Part shown: piece by piece, positions 14,757 to 25,139 of the stretch
Layout of the letters: every line of letters starts with the position of its first letter
Position numbering within the stretch: position 1 is the first letter of the stretch
Source: Lineus longissimus
Taxonomy: Eukaryota > Nemertea > Pilidiophora > Heteronemertea > Lineidae
Direction of reading: 5' to 3'
Assembly: GCF_910592395.1 (NCBI RefSeq)
Contig: NC_088312.1
Span: 17,241,292-17,305,291, forward strand
Length of the DNA stretch: 64,000 nt
Made by a program: the position numbers and the translations under genes
The notes under the pieces: generated by a model
Seen by the model: only the letters and a program-made list of their open reading frames with translations
Databases searched by the model: none
Told to the model about the DNA's origin: nothing

Positions 14757-15260
14757 GCGATGATAGTCGGTGGTCGATGGAGACCGAAATGTCGAGGTAG
14801 TCGGTTGGCGATGGTGCACGTTGCGACCGATCGTGCTCATTTTGGTTTTGCAGAATCGAGATGACTGTTCGGACAGATTGAGACCGATATTTTGAGAATC
14901 CGTGACGAAAAGTTCTCATTCGAGACTGAAATTTTGAGACAGTCGGTTGGTGATGGCGCACATCGACACTGATGGCAATCATTTTGGTTATACAGAGTCG
15001 AGATGACTGTACGGAGAGATTGAGACCGAAGTATGAAGATTTCGTGATGATACGATGTCATTCAACTAGGTATATTGCATATTCGTGATGATAGTTGGTC
15101 GGCGATTGCGCTCGTCGCGACCACTCACACTCATTTTAGTTTCACAGCGTAGAGATGACTATACGGACGGATTGAGACCAAAATTTGGAAATTCCGTGAC
15201 ATTAAGTTGTAATTCTACAAGCGATATAGCCTACTGGCGATGATAGTCAGTCGGCAATGG
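14757..15260 (-). repeat. Inverted satellite block 3
   Basis: Reverse-oriented monomers are closely similar to block 1, including 'cattttggttttgcagaatc' and the identical head-to-head hairpin junction near 14743-14771. The three inverted blocks with their flanks look like copies of one compound forward/inverted unit, rather than three independent inversions. Confidence 0.8.
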
Positions 15261-16470
15261 GACTCCCTATCACCAACCGACCATCTCAAAATTTCGATCT
15301 CCATCGCCCATTGACTATCATCGCCAGTAGGCTATATTGTTTGTCGAATGACAATTCACTGTCACTGAATCTCCAAATTTCGGTCTCAATCTGTCCAAAC
15401 AGTCATCTCGAATCTGTGAAACTGAAATGAGTGCCGACAGACTATCATCGTCTCTAGGCTATATCACCAATCAATGACAACTTCTGTCACGGAGTCTCGA
15501 AATTTTGGTCTCAATCTGTTCCAAAAGTCATCTCGACCCTGTATAACCAAAATTAGCGCGGTCGGTCGCAAGGAGCGCCATCGCCAACAGACTATCATTG
15601 CTAATATGCAATATGGCTAGTTCAATGACAACTTATCGTCAAGGAATTGCGAAATTTTGGGCTCAATCTGACCGAACAGTCATCTCGACTCTGTATAACC
15701 AAAATGAGCGCGATTGGTCGCGACGAGCGCCATCGCCGACCGCCTATCATCGCTAATATGCAATATGGCTGGTTGAATGACAACTTATCGTCACGGAATC
15801 TCGAAATTTCTGTCTCAATCTGTCCGAACAGTCATCTCGACTCTGTATAACTAAAATGATTGCGATCAGTCGCGATGAGCGCCTTCGCCAACCAGCTGTT
15901 GTCAACAATAGGCTATATCGCCAGTTGAATGACAACATATCGTCACAGAAAATCGAAAACTTCAGTCTCAATCTGTTTGAACAGTCATCTTGACTCTGTA
16001 AAACCAAAATGAGCGCGATCGGACACAACGAGCGCAATCGCCGACTGACTATCATCGCCAATAGGCAATATGGCTAGAGGAATGACGATATATCGTGACG
16101 GAATTGCGAAACTTTGGTCTAAATCTGACCGAACAGTCATCTCGACTCTGTATAACCAAAATGAGCGTGATTGGTCGCGACGAGCGCCATCGCCGACCGC
16201 CTATCATCGCTAATATGCAATATGGCTAGTTCAACGACAACTTATCGTCACAGAATCTCGAAAACTTCAGTCTCAATCTGTCCGAACAGTCATCTCGACT
16301 CTGTATCACCAAAATGATTGTGATCGGTCGCGACGAGCGCCATCGCCAACCAGCTGTCGTCAACGATAGACTATATCGCCAGTTGTATGACAACTTATCG
16401 TCACAGAATCTTGAAAACTTCAATCTCAATCTGTCCGAACAGTCATCTCGACTCTGTATAATGAAAATGA

Positions 16471-17690
16471 TTGCGATCTGTCCGTCATGCGCCATCGCCA
16501 ACCGCCTATCATCACCATCACCATTTTTTCAATCAAGCTATGGCTAAGGCGGATCGGTATACGGATAGCGATGTGTTCGATCCCGCGAAATTTCCCGCGA
16601 AGAAATGCGGTGCAAGTACCAAACCAATTTTTTTTCACCTCCACAACCAAATCTATCAGTTCTGTAACTATGGTGAAGTTAAAGTTGGTAAAATTGATGT
16701 TAGTTTATGGACCGCGCTAGCGACCACATATTTCACCATTCGCCATTTTGTACCAACCACACCATGCAAAAATGGCTGCAGTTCGCCATTTCATAGCAAC
16801 CACACTAAAAATGGCCACCTACGAATTCTCTCATGATGCTAGTGCGGTCTACAAACGAACATCAATTTGCGGTCATCAAAGTTACAGAACCGCAAGCAAT
16901 ACATCTAACCAACACATAGGCCTAAAGTTATTAAAAAGTGCATAAAAATCCTGATTCAATCACCGGGCGCTACATTCTTTTCACACTCAGTCACTGGCCC
17001 GAACGCCACCGCACTAACTTAAAAGGGGAACATGCTCTTAAAACCCGCCGACTGTATTCATGCATGACAACATGGTGGTGCATGGAAAGCAGCCAAGCCA
17101 GTCCAAAAGAAAAGTGTGCCTGGCCTACACCTACTGCTTGGGCCAGGCCTATCCAATATCAATTAATTAGATTAAGCCATGGCCTATATTCTTTATATTT
17201 ATATCATATTTCATTTGATTAGGCCCGATAGGCCTAATAGGACTAGGGGTGGGCCTACCCTAGGCTAGCCCTATTTCATAATAAAATGAATAATGATTTC
17301 GATTCCTGGGAATGCTATCTCGCTGCAAAAACTATTGACTATGCAATTGTGTAGATAGCTTTATGGATGACGCAGGATTATCATTGCGTTTCACGAGGTC
17401 GAAAACCATAGCGTGTGAAAGTCGCTGATACCAATTGCGCCCACATCGGTCAACGCATAGACAAACAGTGTAAACGCAAAATGAGGTTGAAAATCTGACA
17501 TAAAAATAATGGTCACTATGGGACAGTGAGGCAATACTAGAACTCCGATAGTTGGAATACCGGGGACATAATTAGATGCTCATAGAGTTTAACAAGCTGC
17601 TAAGGGATTTGATAAATAAACACCCTGATATTCTGACCTCAATTCGAAGGTATTAGAATGCCGTTACCCAAACATATACAAGACTAGATT
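16471..17690. other. Unassigned sequence after the satellite
   Basis: No convincing gene. An open frame at 16471-16836 begins inside decayed satellite and has no recognisable domain. A short pair of inverted 12-mers ('gaccgcgctagc' at 16710, 'gctagtgcggtc' at 16838) may mark a 140-bp MITE remnant. Around 17220-17275 the sequence is rich in 'aggcct/taggcc' words. Confidence 0.5.
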
Positions 17691-17719
17691 TTGTAATAGG
17701 ACCTTGCCTGTACATCATA

Positions 17720-18145
17720 GGGTCAGACATGGTTCTAGATGTAGGTAAGATAGATAACTACAATAATAACATCTTGATAGCTCCAAGTAATGCTAAACCT
17801 GGTATTAACGATATCAATAAAAAGAAAGTTAAGGATCCTGTGAGACCCCTGTAGGAGAAAATAGACAAAATGATACTAGTACTGGTACTAATGTTCCTAT
17901 TAAGAAGAATAGTGTTACTCATGTTACTATTAAACAGGATTATGACACACATAATGTAATTAAGTACACACTGCTTGGTAGTCTTGGAGCATTGTTTACT
18001 TTTTATGATTAGATACTTTCTGATTAGATAATTTCTGAATAGATAATTTCAGAAATAATAAATATGGCAGAGGGTGGAGTAGATGAGATTGAAATGGGGA
18101 AATGGATAGTTATAGACCAACTGAAACTATTGATGACACTACTGA
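17720..18145 (+). pseudogene. Decayed small genes at left end of endogenous DNA virus
   Basis: AT-rich sequence contains short broken frames that resemble the small structural genes seen further right. One frame ends in a hydrophobic tail followed by a stop ('YTLLGSLGALFTFYD', about 17968-18011). Another starts at 18064 with 'MAEGGVDEIEMG' and breaks within about 15 codons. No homolog is recognised with certainty. They are assigned to the virus because of composition, small size, C-terminal membrane segments and position upstream of the capsid gene. The LINE that begins near 18150 cuts the last frame. Weak call; the block could be unrelated AT-rich DNA. Confidence 0.35.
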
Positions 18146-18149
18146 AACA

Positions 18150-19785
18150 ATTATTATTATCATTATTTTTATACAGAATTTATATAGCGCCCAAATCAGA
18201 AAATCCACTCTAGGGTGCTTTACAGAGATAAAACATTCATTGCACACAAATATTGGAAAAAATAAGATATTGATAATACATGAAAAAACGTGTAAAAATT
18301 TAAATATTGTAATAGCTTTTAAAAATAAGGTCTTCACTGATTTCTTATATACATCGAGACTGGAAGATTGTCTTACAGCCAAGGGCAGTGCATTCCACAG
18401 GCCAGGTGTATGGGCCGTGAAAACCGCAAAAAATCTGTACATGTTTTTGTAAGCGGTCGTCGCTCGCGCAAACTTGTCTTGCATGTTTTTGTGAAAGAGG
18501 ACGTCGAAGAACGCGGTCGTATATCAAAACAGACGTTGGGTGGCGCTCGCGCAAACTTTTGCTGGACGCATACTAAGATCGTTTTCTGGTGATAATTATT
18601 CAAAAACTAGGTTTGCAAACTCCACCAAACTTCTAAATCTTGTTTATTGAAAGTGTTTTAGGAGCTTGAAAACATTTTTAACCATATACACCCTATTATT
18701 TCGCGTTGGACGCCACTGGTCGCCACTGGACGCTAAATAGGATGACCCGTCTCGAGCGCCACCCAACGTCTGTTTTGATATACGACCGCGTTCTCCGACG
18801 CCCTCTTTCACAAAAACATGTGAGGGAAGTTTGCGCGAGCGACGACCGCTTACAAAAACATGTACAGATTTTTTGCGGTTTTCACGGCCCATACAGGTGC
18901 CACCTGTTTGAAAGATCGATTCCCATGTCGTACCGTCCTGGTTCTCGGTAACGACAGAAGGCACTGGGTGTGGAACGCAACGCTCGAGTTGGCGCGTGTC
19001 TCTTTACTAAATCCTCAATGTATATTGGCGCTGTTCCATTCAGTGCCTTGTAGGCATACAGCAGAATCTTATACTGTACCCTACAATGCACCGGAAGCCA
19101 GTGAAACTGAAAGAGAACCGGAGTTATATGGTCTCGCCGTTTTGTCCCTGTTATTATTCGAGCTGCGGTGTTCTGCACTTTTTGAAGTTTCGACATCAGT
19201 TGGTCAGTTATTCCATACAGAAGGCCATTGGCATAATCGAGTCTGGAAACTAGGGTGGCTTGAACAAGAGATTTACATGCATGGTCATTTAGATAGGGTT
19301 TGATTCTGCTGACGTTTCTCAAGTGAAAGTGACAAATGCGCGATACATTATTAACATGTTTTTCCATTGTTAAAGAGGAGTCCATGAAAGCCCCAAGATT
19401 TTTTACACAGTCAACAGGCTTGATCGAACAACCACCAACTCTAAGATATAACTCCTTGCAGAAATGCTCCAGATGTTTAGGATAAAATGCAATAAACTCT
19501 GTCTTATCGTCATTTTGCTTCAGTCCATTTGTCCTCAACCAGGGTTTTAAGTCCTGGACACAGGCTTCTATTGAAGCAATAGCACATTTTATGTTATCTA
19601 GAGATGGTTTAATGGCCAAATAGTCCTGTGCATCATCGGCGTAAAGATGGTATGGCAGACTATGTTTTTTCAGGAGGTTGCCAATTGGCTTGATGTACAT
19701 ACAATACAATTTGGGGCCAAGCACTGACCCTTGTGGGACACCGTATTTCAGATACCTGTCATCCGATACATAGGCCTATTGTGTC
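18150..19785 (-). mobile_element. 5'-truncated L2/CR1-type LINE
   Basis: Minus-strand reverse transcriptase fragment. The main frame (19724-18882) begins at the 'VLGPKLYCMYIKPIGNLL' region, preceded by an in-frame 'YGVPQGS' (RT motif B region). It contains the catalytic 'YADDA' motif and the family's typical 3' half ('LQKVQNTAARIITG', 'FQFHWLPVHCRVQYKILL'). The C-terminus continues at 18450-18250 after a foldback insertion ('LWNALPLAVRQSSSLD'), one base out of frame. The 3' end has the usual 'gcgctatataaat' followed by an ATT-rich tail at 18150-18180. The endonuclease and most of the RT are missing, which is ordinary 5' truncation. It lies in the viral block. Confidence 0.85.
18409..18893. 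mobile_element. Foldback element with ~144-bp inverted arms
   Basis: A 485-bp element whose arms (18409-about 18552 and about 18750-18893) are inverted copies differing at about a dozen positions. It is flanked by the 6-bp direct repeat CAGGTG (18403-18408 and 18894-18899), read as a target-site duplication. It lies inside the C-terminal coding region of the LINE at 18150-19785, so it is younger than that LINE. Open frames of 70-100 codons on both strands within it mirror each other because of the palindrome and are not genes. No transposase is encoded. The superfamily is not determined. Confidence 0.85.
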
Positions 19786-20114
19786 AACGGACACTCATAA
19801 ATCCACGCGATTTTGTCAGTGTTGCAGTGAATATGCGTAAGTAGAGAAATTAGAAAAAATTTATTAATCAAAGGTGGCTGATGGACAGAAATTATTGTAT
19901 TTTTTTCACACATTATGACATGTCGTGGAGATTTTGCAATAGAAGGGGCACCTTTTACGTAAGAAGCTCACGTCATTCAACGCAACATCACAAGCAAAGA
20001 CCGATCAGCCAACAGGTTCAAAGTTTCTACGCTAGATGTCGACATAGAGACCTGCAAGGCCGAAATTTCAACTACACCTATCGGAGGATATGGCATGACC
20101 TCTCTATTAAGGAC
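19786..20114. other. Unassigned sequence
   Basis: Between the LINE and a short Tigger-like hairpin. The frame at 19881-20180 has no recognised domain and ends inside the hairpin. Nothing further can be supported. Confidence 0.4.
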
Positions 20115-20170
20115 ACCTCTCTATTGCGGACACCTGTGCCCAGTCCCATGGGTGTCCGCAATAGAGAGGT
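20115..20170. repeat. Short inverted repeat resembling a pogo/Tigger TIR
   Basis: Two perfect 20-base arms ('acctctctattgcggacacc' and its complement) surround a 16-base loop, followed by 'tgtactgtag'. An extra partial copy ('gacctctctattaaggacac') lies just left. The arm sequence resembles terminal repeats of pogo/Tigger-type elements; this is a recognition from general family knowledge. Probably a deleted, miniature remnant. Confidence 0.5.
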
Positions 20171-20199
20171 TGTACTGTAGTTAATAAATTTACTCAAAC

Positions 20200-21430
20200 A
20201 GATAAACCCGTAGAAAAGTTGTTAGATGCAAATAAAGAAGAACTTAGGGCATTCGGTTTTAGTAATCAAGATAATATTATCAGTGCAGTGCCCTAGTAAG
20301 CGCGCAGTGCCTTTAGGTTGGGGGGAAACCCCCCAAACCCCCTGGTTGGGACCCTGCTATAGTTCCTTCCGCCAATTTTTTGTTTTGATAGACAGTTTTC
20401 TCCATGTATCGCATAAGCAGTAACTCAACTCCATCGTCATAATAGCCGGCAAAGAAATGGAAAATGTCCCCCCCCCCCGAAAGGTGTCCGGAGTGCAAGC
20501 TCTATTGAACTCGCGCAACTGTCGCCATGGAGAGCCCCTCCCCCCCAACCCCCGTCCTTCTGACATGTTTTAGCCAGTGCATTGGGGGGGGAAGGCCCCT
20601 CAAACCCCTATTGGCCTCTCAATAAGTCCTTCCGAGCTGCTTACCCTGGGGCGCTCGAGTGGAACCCCCAAACCTTCATGATGGTGCAGTCCTTTGACAC
20701 GTTTAACCCAGAGCGAGGAAGAGGTACTCCTTTGATGGTACCCTAACTGCAACCCTCCACCATCATTACCCTTCCTTTTCACTGGCATGATATTGGCAAG
20801 ACTCCCAAGAGGTCGTACTGGTGGCTTCCTTGAGACAATTGCTTGTGGTCGTACCTGGGCAACCAATTCAAGGGGTCAGGGATCTAGGGATCAGGTTTTT
20901 GGTTAATGCATGAAAAATTGGTTGGAAAGGGTTTTTGCTGGCCAAGAGACTTGAAGACACTTTACTCTTGAGGAACACCAGACTGATGAACAAAGAACTC
21001 AAGGAACATAGAACCCTCTTCATACCTGGGAGCGAATATTGATTATTCTTTAGAAAAAAACAGAAGATCTGAAAAATCAATGGTACCCTATAAAAACATA
21101 CATTCCTCCTTGAGGTGTCTTCGGATTCCACCACGGCCCATGTGGAATTCGTTCAAAAGGTTTATTGAAATCTCAAAATAACATTTTTTTTCTTGCAACG
21201 CCTGCCCGTCTTTTGCTTCATTAATTCGGGATTATATCCATTTTAAGCATCTTTTGGATATTATTACTAAAGTTTCAAAATCAAAACACATATGTCGGGG
21301 GGGTAAACCCCCTGAAATTGAAGTGTGATTAAAAAACAGTGTGAATATTCATGTGGTTCTCTCTCGGAGCTCAGAATAGTCGAGTTGCTTCATTCGCACG
21401 TTTATCTCTTCTGGCGGCCATTTTAAGTCA
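20200..21430. other. Unassigned, with G/C homopolymer tracts
   Basis: No gene recognised. A short frame at 20200-20295 is AT-rich and could be viral. Between 20320 and 20660 the sequence holds repeated poly-C/poly-G tracts (around 20326, 20467, 20535, 20585), with two related copies of a 'ccccaaacccc' motif. A similar G-run recurs at 21297-21315. These look like repeat debris. Open frames here lack domains. Confidence 0.4.
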
Positions 21431-21455
21431 AATTTTAGCCATTTGAAGCGAATCC

Positions 21456-21925
21456 ATGGACTTGAGAAACATTGTTTACATTGGATACGTCGTATGCACG
21501 TTAACCATAGTAGCGCTTCGCAGAAAAGCCGATTCTGCTGCGCGCTTATTAGAGAAATCAACGGGATAAAAAATCAAAGTCAAAATATTGCTGGAATAAA
21601 AGCAGAAAAAGACATGCTGATATTTGAACTACAAACACAGAAAAATGAACAACAACAACAAATAAAAGATTTAGAAAAAGAACTAGAAGGATATGATGTG
21701 GAAAAAGAAGAAGAAAAAGAAGTGTTAAGAAATAGAATAAAAGAAGTAGAAGAGAAATTAGAAAAAGGAAAGGAAAAGGAAAAAGTAATTAGGATAGAAA
21801 ATGAAAGAGAAGGACAAAATGAAAGACTGAAACGCTTAACACTTAATGTTTTGAAGAAACATTCAAGGATTCAAGGATTCCTTTATTTGATAGAATTAGG
21901 TTACTTTTTAAAATGGAAGGATTAA
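21456..21925 (+). pseudogene. Viral-type membrane-anchored coiled-coil protein, broken
   Basis: A start at 21456 opens a short frame of about 37 codons with a hydrophobic N-terminal segment ('IVYIGYVVCTLTIVAL') followed by a basic stretch and a TAA near 21569. A long charged coiled-coil rich in Lys and Glu continues in a different frame to the TAA at 21923-21925. The simplest reading is one protein, N-terminal membrane anchor plus coiled coil, split by a frameshift near 21560. It lies directly upstream of, and overlaps by a few bases, the next small membrane-protein gene. That tight packing is typical of a viral structural cluster. No specific family can be named. Confidence 0.45.
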
Positions 21926-22313
21926 CTATTGGTGCCTTAGTAATAGCTGTAGGTATGATCATAACAACTCTAGCTCTAGCCTAGCCTTCAATAATTCTAA
22001 GAAGGTTGTCCCTAAACTTGCACTACCAGGACCTAAACCAGAACCTAAACCAGAACCAGAACCAACAATATCAGACAGAGTAAAAGAAGGACTCAAGAAG
22101 TTTGCTAATTGGCTTATGGAACTGGCTAAGAAATCAGCAGCTGCTTTACCGTGGATAATCAGGTCTTTTGTCTCAGTCCTATTGAAATCAGCGGCCGGTG
22201 TTGTCGGTTTTCTGGCTGAACACATGATCATAACAATGATTATCATCATTACCTTAATAAGCTATGGATTGATAGAGGGGGTTAAAGTAGTAAAGGGTAA
22301 TAGTAAGAAGTAA
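21913..22313 (+). pseudogene. Viral-type membrane protein with Pro-rich linker, broken
   Basis: Starts at 21913 inside the end of the upstream frame. The first 23 codons encode a hydrophobic segment ('IGALVIAVGMIITTLALA') and then a TAG near 21980. The remaining sequence is open in another frame: a linker of repeated Pro-Lys/Glu dipeptides near 22030-22070, an amphipathic stretch, and a strong C-terminal membrane segment around 22215-22290, stopping at 22311-22313. Thus a two-membrane-segment protein carrying one frameshift. The capsid gene starts 29 bp downstream in the same orientation. Function unknown; position and architecture suggest a virion membrane or minor structural protein. Confidence 0.45.
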
Positions 22314-22342
22314 TATTGAATTTTACATTATTAATCAATAGA

Positions 22343-23597
22343 ATGGCAACAGGATATTTACTAAACACGTATAGAACACATACGATTCCACTTGGTTTGA
22401 AGGCGGATAGACAACATCACATTATTACTCATAACCCCTCAACTGCTAATCCTAAATAAACACTGTATGTTAGAATACTGGCATTGAGAGAGAATACATT
22501 CTTTGTACCAAAATCTCTTTATCTTTCTGCTGATGTCACCATTTCCGGGGATTCCAAAAACAGTGTGATTAATAACTTTGGTAGAAACGTGATATCAAAG
22601 ATGGTAATTAAGTGGGGAACAGAACAGATATTTGATCTAAACGAATGCAGTCATTTTTTAACATTTAAAATTTTGTGGGTAACAGAAGAGGAAAGAAACG
22701 ATAGGGTGTTTCAAGGTATTCAGTCAGACAATCTAAGGAAGTTAAGATCTGGTGTATCTGAAGCTAATGTCATTGGTGAAACTAGTGATGTAAAGACACT
22801 TAAGAAAGTGTTCGGTACTAAATACAAGATACCATTAGATTTTGAACTATTCTACACCCATGCTCCATTTTACAAGTTTCCAATTTCTGAGGATGTGATT
22901 ATTGAGATTACATTAGCACCCAAGGAGGAAATAATAGTAACAGACACAACTGTAGCCATGAACAACAAACTTGAAAATATCTGTTTTGAGTACCACACAG
23001 TAACTAACAAGATGATTGCAAGTCAACTGAGTATCAGATACAATTCTGGATTTTCAATCTTTTACGATTGGGTTGACCATTTCAAGACAGTCAATGTTAC
23101 TTCAAATGAAACGTTAATAAACGAGAACATGAATTTTCCAAGGATGTTAATTAAAGACATATAGCTTCTATTTGTGTCTGATTATATTGATGGATCTAGA
23201 GTTTCTGAGATGTTTGAAAACCCATATATTACTAAGTACAGATTACAATAGAGGGTGTTTCAAATCAGGTGTTCCCAGAAGGAATGAGAATGATGGATCA
23301 ATGGGATGAGATCAAGAAACACTTCATGTCTGAGGATTTGAAGAAAACTCATGACTGTTACATGACAATGGAGAAATATTACGGTGACTCGAATCACTAT
23401 GGGTTTAGGTTGGACGTGAGAACCACAGAAGACAATCGTCTCCATGGTTCTGGTAAGCAACTTCAGAACACAATGGATGGAATCCAGTTGTCTCTTACGA
23501 AGAAAGCTGGTAAGGGACCATAAAAATTGCATATATTCGTGGTTTCTGATGCACAGGTAAACATAAGTAACTTTCAAATAGCATCTTTACAGCATTA
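22343..23597 (+). pseudogene. Major capsid protein of a Polinton-like/adintovirus-like virus, broken
   Basis: About 415 codons across two frames, matching the usual size of double-jelly-roll major capsid proteins of Polinton-like viruses. Recognisable stretches are 'SVINNFGRNVISKMVIKWG', 'GIQSDNLRKLR', 'TKYKIPLDFELF', 'YTHAPFYKFPI', 'GMRMMDQWDEIKKHF' and a C-terminal 'HIFVVSDAQVNI'. The call rests on recognition of this family, not on a search. Breaks: a TAA near 22457, a TAG at 23162-23164, a TAG plus frameshift near 23247-23255, and a TAA near 23520. The gene ends with TAG at 23595-23597. The longest unbroken frame is 22484-23164. Upstream lie two small membrane-protein genes in the same direction. 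The gene cannot yield an intact protein. Confidence 0.68.
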
Positions 23598-23725
23598 GAG
23601 CAGGACTTCGTCCATAGCAACAAAGTTGAATTAGAGCAGGAGTTCGTCCTTAGCAACAAAGTTGTATTAGAGCAGAACTTCATCCTTTGCAACAAAGTTG
23701 TGCTACGCTTTTAGCAACAAAGTTG
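23598..23725 (+). repeat. 36-bp tandem repeats downstream of the capsid gene
   Basis: Three to four copies of a ~36-bp unit ('attagagcagga...ttcgtcc...agcaacaaagttgt') begin at 23594, 23630 and 23666, with shorter partial copies after. A single related copy, including the last codons of the capsid gene ('tctttacagcattagagcag'), recurs at 42079-42125 on the far side of the LINE/DIRS insertion. Confidence 0.75.
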
Positions 23726-24112
23726 TATTAGGACATAGTCCTTAGCTTTTGTCCAGATAGGTGTGATTAAGTTGGATAAACTTTGGTACGTCCGGTTTGT
23801 GAGTGAAGGAGGACTGTTCTGGGTGCCCTATTCTAGTGATGGAATATTGGACTTTGTGCCTTTTGGTGGTTTTGGCCCACTGTGAGTCAGGCCATTTCTA
23901 AGTGTACAGCATATAGGATATACACAGGGTCTCCCTGGACAATACCTACACGTGCAGTGATGTACAACGGACATGAACTCCATTCATTGAAACCGATTAG
24001 GACGTCAATTCCAGATCACCTGGAATGTATTCTTCGGAAACATTCACTTTTTAAAAGGACCTCTACTAGATGATCAAAGAGGGGCGGCAAGCACAATAGC
24101 CGCAGACCGTGG
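23726..24112. other. Unassigned segment before DIRS; possible LINE 5' end
   Basis: No convincing gene. Because 23583-23627 and 42079-42123 are direct repeats flanking everything between them, this segment may be the 5' part of the LINE that resumes at 39051, split off by the DIRS insertion. It could equally be viral non-coding DNA. Confidence 0.3.
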
Positions 24113-24295
24113 ATTTTATGTCGTTCATACTCTACCCAGGTCAGACTTTTGCATGTGTACTCCATTCGGACACACCCGAGGAAGAAATACTCTATTTATA
24201 ATAGAAATCTCTTAGCTAGTTCGCTTAGCTACACCTAGGCGGCGCCCCTATACAGCCTCTGCCTCGTGTGAGCTGCCATCACTAGTACTTCTTCC
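24113..24295 (+). repeat. DIRS left inverted terminal repeat
   Basis: The stretch from 'attttatgtcgttcatac' through 'cccaggtcagacttttgcat', 'cacacccgaggaagaaat' and 'ctgcctcgtgtgagc' to 'cactagtactt' matches the complement of 38855-39031 with few differences. Confidence 0.9.
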
Positions 24296-24416
24296 TCGGC
24301 ACACTGTTGCACATTGTTCCGAGATTTTTCTACGTTGTTTTCGCCAAATTTTGGTCGATCCTACGTTCGAGAAGGACACCCCGGGACACCTTCGGGAAGC
24401 TTATTATCTCTAGGAG

Positions 24417-24933
24417 ATGGGTGAGATCGTTCTTTTACCATCCTCCCTCGATTTCTGCTTTTGGAGCGTGCTTTTTCTGTCGTCTCCCAAGAAATTTTTT
24501 CTCCGTTTTCCCGGGCTGTTGGTCCCTGACCGGGCTTTCCAGGAATTGCCCGCGTCTCCGGCCCTGATTAGAGCCTCCACATGGTTGGATACGGCTCTCA
24601 GGGATACAGCACCTTCTTGCGGGGGTCACCAGCCCGCCCTGGTCTCGACGCTCCCGTCTACGGGACCGGGTGCCTGGACTCAGGCTGGGAAGCGATTCAC
24701 GACCGCTTCCCCTCCAAGCCTGTCCTATAGACCCGATTGTTATCTGGTCTCACCGTCGGGAACCGACCCGGTTTCACTGTCGCCCCTCAAGGACGACATC
24801 CAACTTTCGGGTTTGGTACCCCCTAAAGTCCTCTCTTCTTCGGCCTTAAAGGATGCAAAGAATGACGAGGCCCTGGCTAAGGAGACCCAGGCGGTGTTAT
24901 CCTACGCCGACCTGACTCTGTGTGCCCTTACAA
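24417..24933 (+). pseudogene. DIRS gag-like ORF, 5' part
   Basis: GC-rich frame from 24417. About the first 172 codons are DIRS sequence (ending 'SYADLTLCALT'), after which the frame runs into the Harbinger terminal repeat. The upstream GTG/ATG choice is uncertain; an overlapping frame starts at 24307. The Pro/Ser-rich, low-complexity composition fits the N-terminal gag-like protein of DIRS elements. The continuation is at 27568-28129. The gene is disrupted by the 2.6-kb transposon. Confidence 0.6.
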
Positions 24934-25139
24934 TGGCCCAATTCCATAAAAGCATTCTAAGCCCTAGTTGGTTGCTAAACTTCATTCTATCTCTAGTTGC
25001 ATACTATATCTATTCCATAAAACCATTCTAAGCCTAGTATATTTCTAAGTTCCATGCTAAAGTTAGAGTAGGTCTGGAGTACTTCTAAATCACTGGTATC
25101 ATTCTAAGTCATTTCTGCTCATACCTCCGAGGTGTAAGG

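Larger units (their letters stand above)
1..16470. repeat. Satellite array, ~152-bp monomer
   Basis: Tandem array filling the first quarter of the window and running off its left edge. The landmark 'ctctgtataactaaaatg' and its variants recur at 111, 263, 416, 568 and 720, giving a 152-153 bp period. At least two monomer types alternate: one with 'gcaatatggctggttgaatg' and one with 'aggcaatatggctagag'. The second type carries the perfect palindrome TGACGATATATCGTCA (for example 505-520), and the first carries a degenerate version. Every monomer has short open frames of 60-118 codons on both strands. These follow the repeat and show no start or codon pattern of their own, so they are not genes. 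The array is nearly uniform up to about 10.2 kb, then more diverged and partly inverted, and it fades out near 16.47 kb. Role (centromeric, heterochromatic or other) is not shown by the sequence. Confidence 0.95.

Noticed and set aside
23-16061. Dozens of 60-118 codon open frames on both strands in the first 16 kb
   Set aside because: They recur with the satellite period, overlap each other on both strands, and end at monomer landmarks. They reflect the repeat, not genes.
16471-16836. 121-codon frame with a His run
   Set aside because: Starts in decayed satellite, overlaps another frame and has no recognisable domain. The His run comes from a CAT/CAC repeat.
16710-16849. 140-bp MITE with 12-bp inverted ends
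   Set aside because: Short arms with one mismatch and no matching flanking duplication; noted only as a possibility.
18368-18964. Similar ~75-105 residue proteins on both strands at 18.4-18.9 kb
   Set aside because: They mirror each other because they lie in the two arms of the foldback element.
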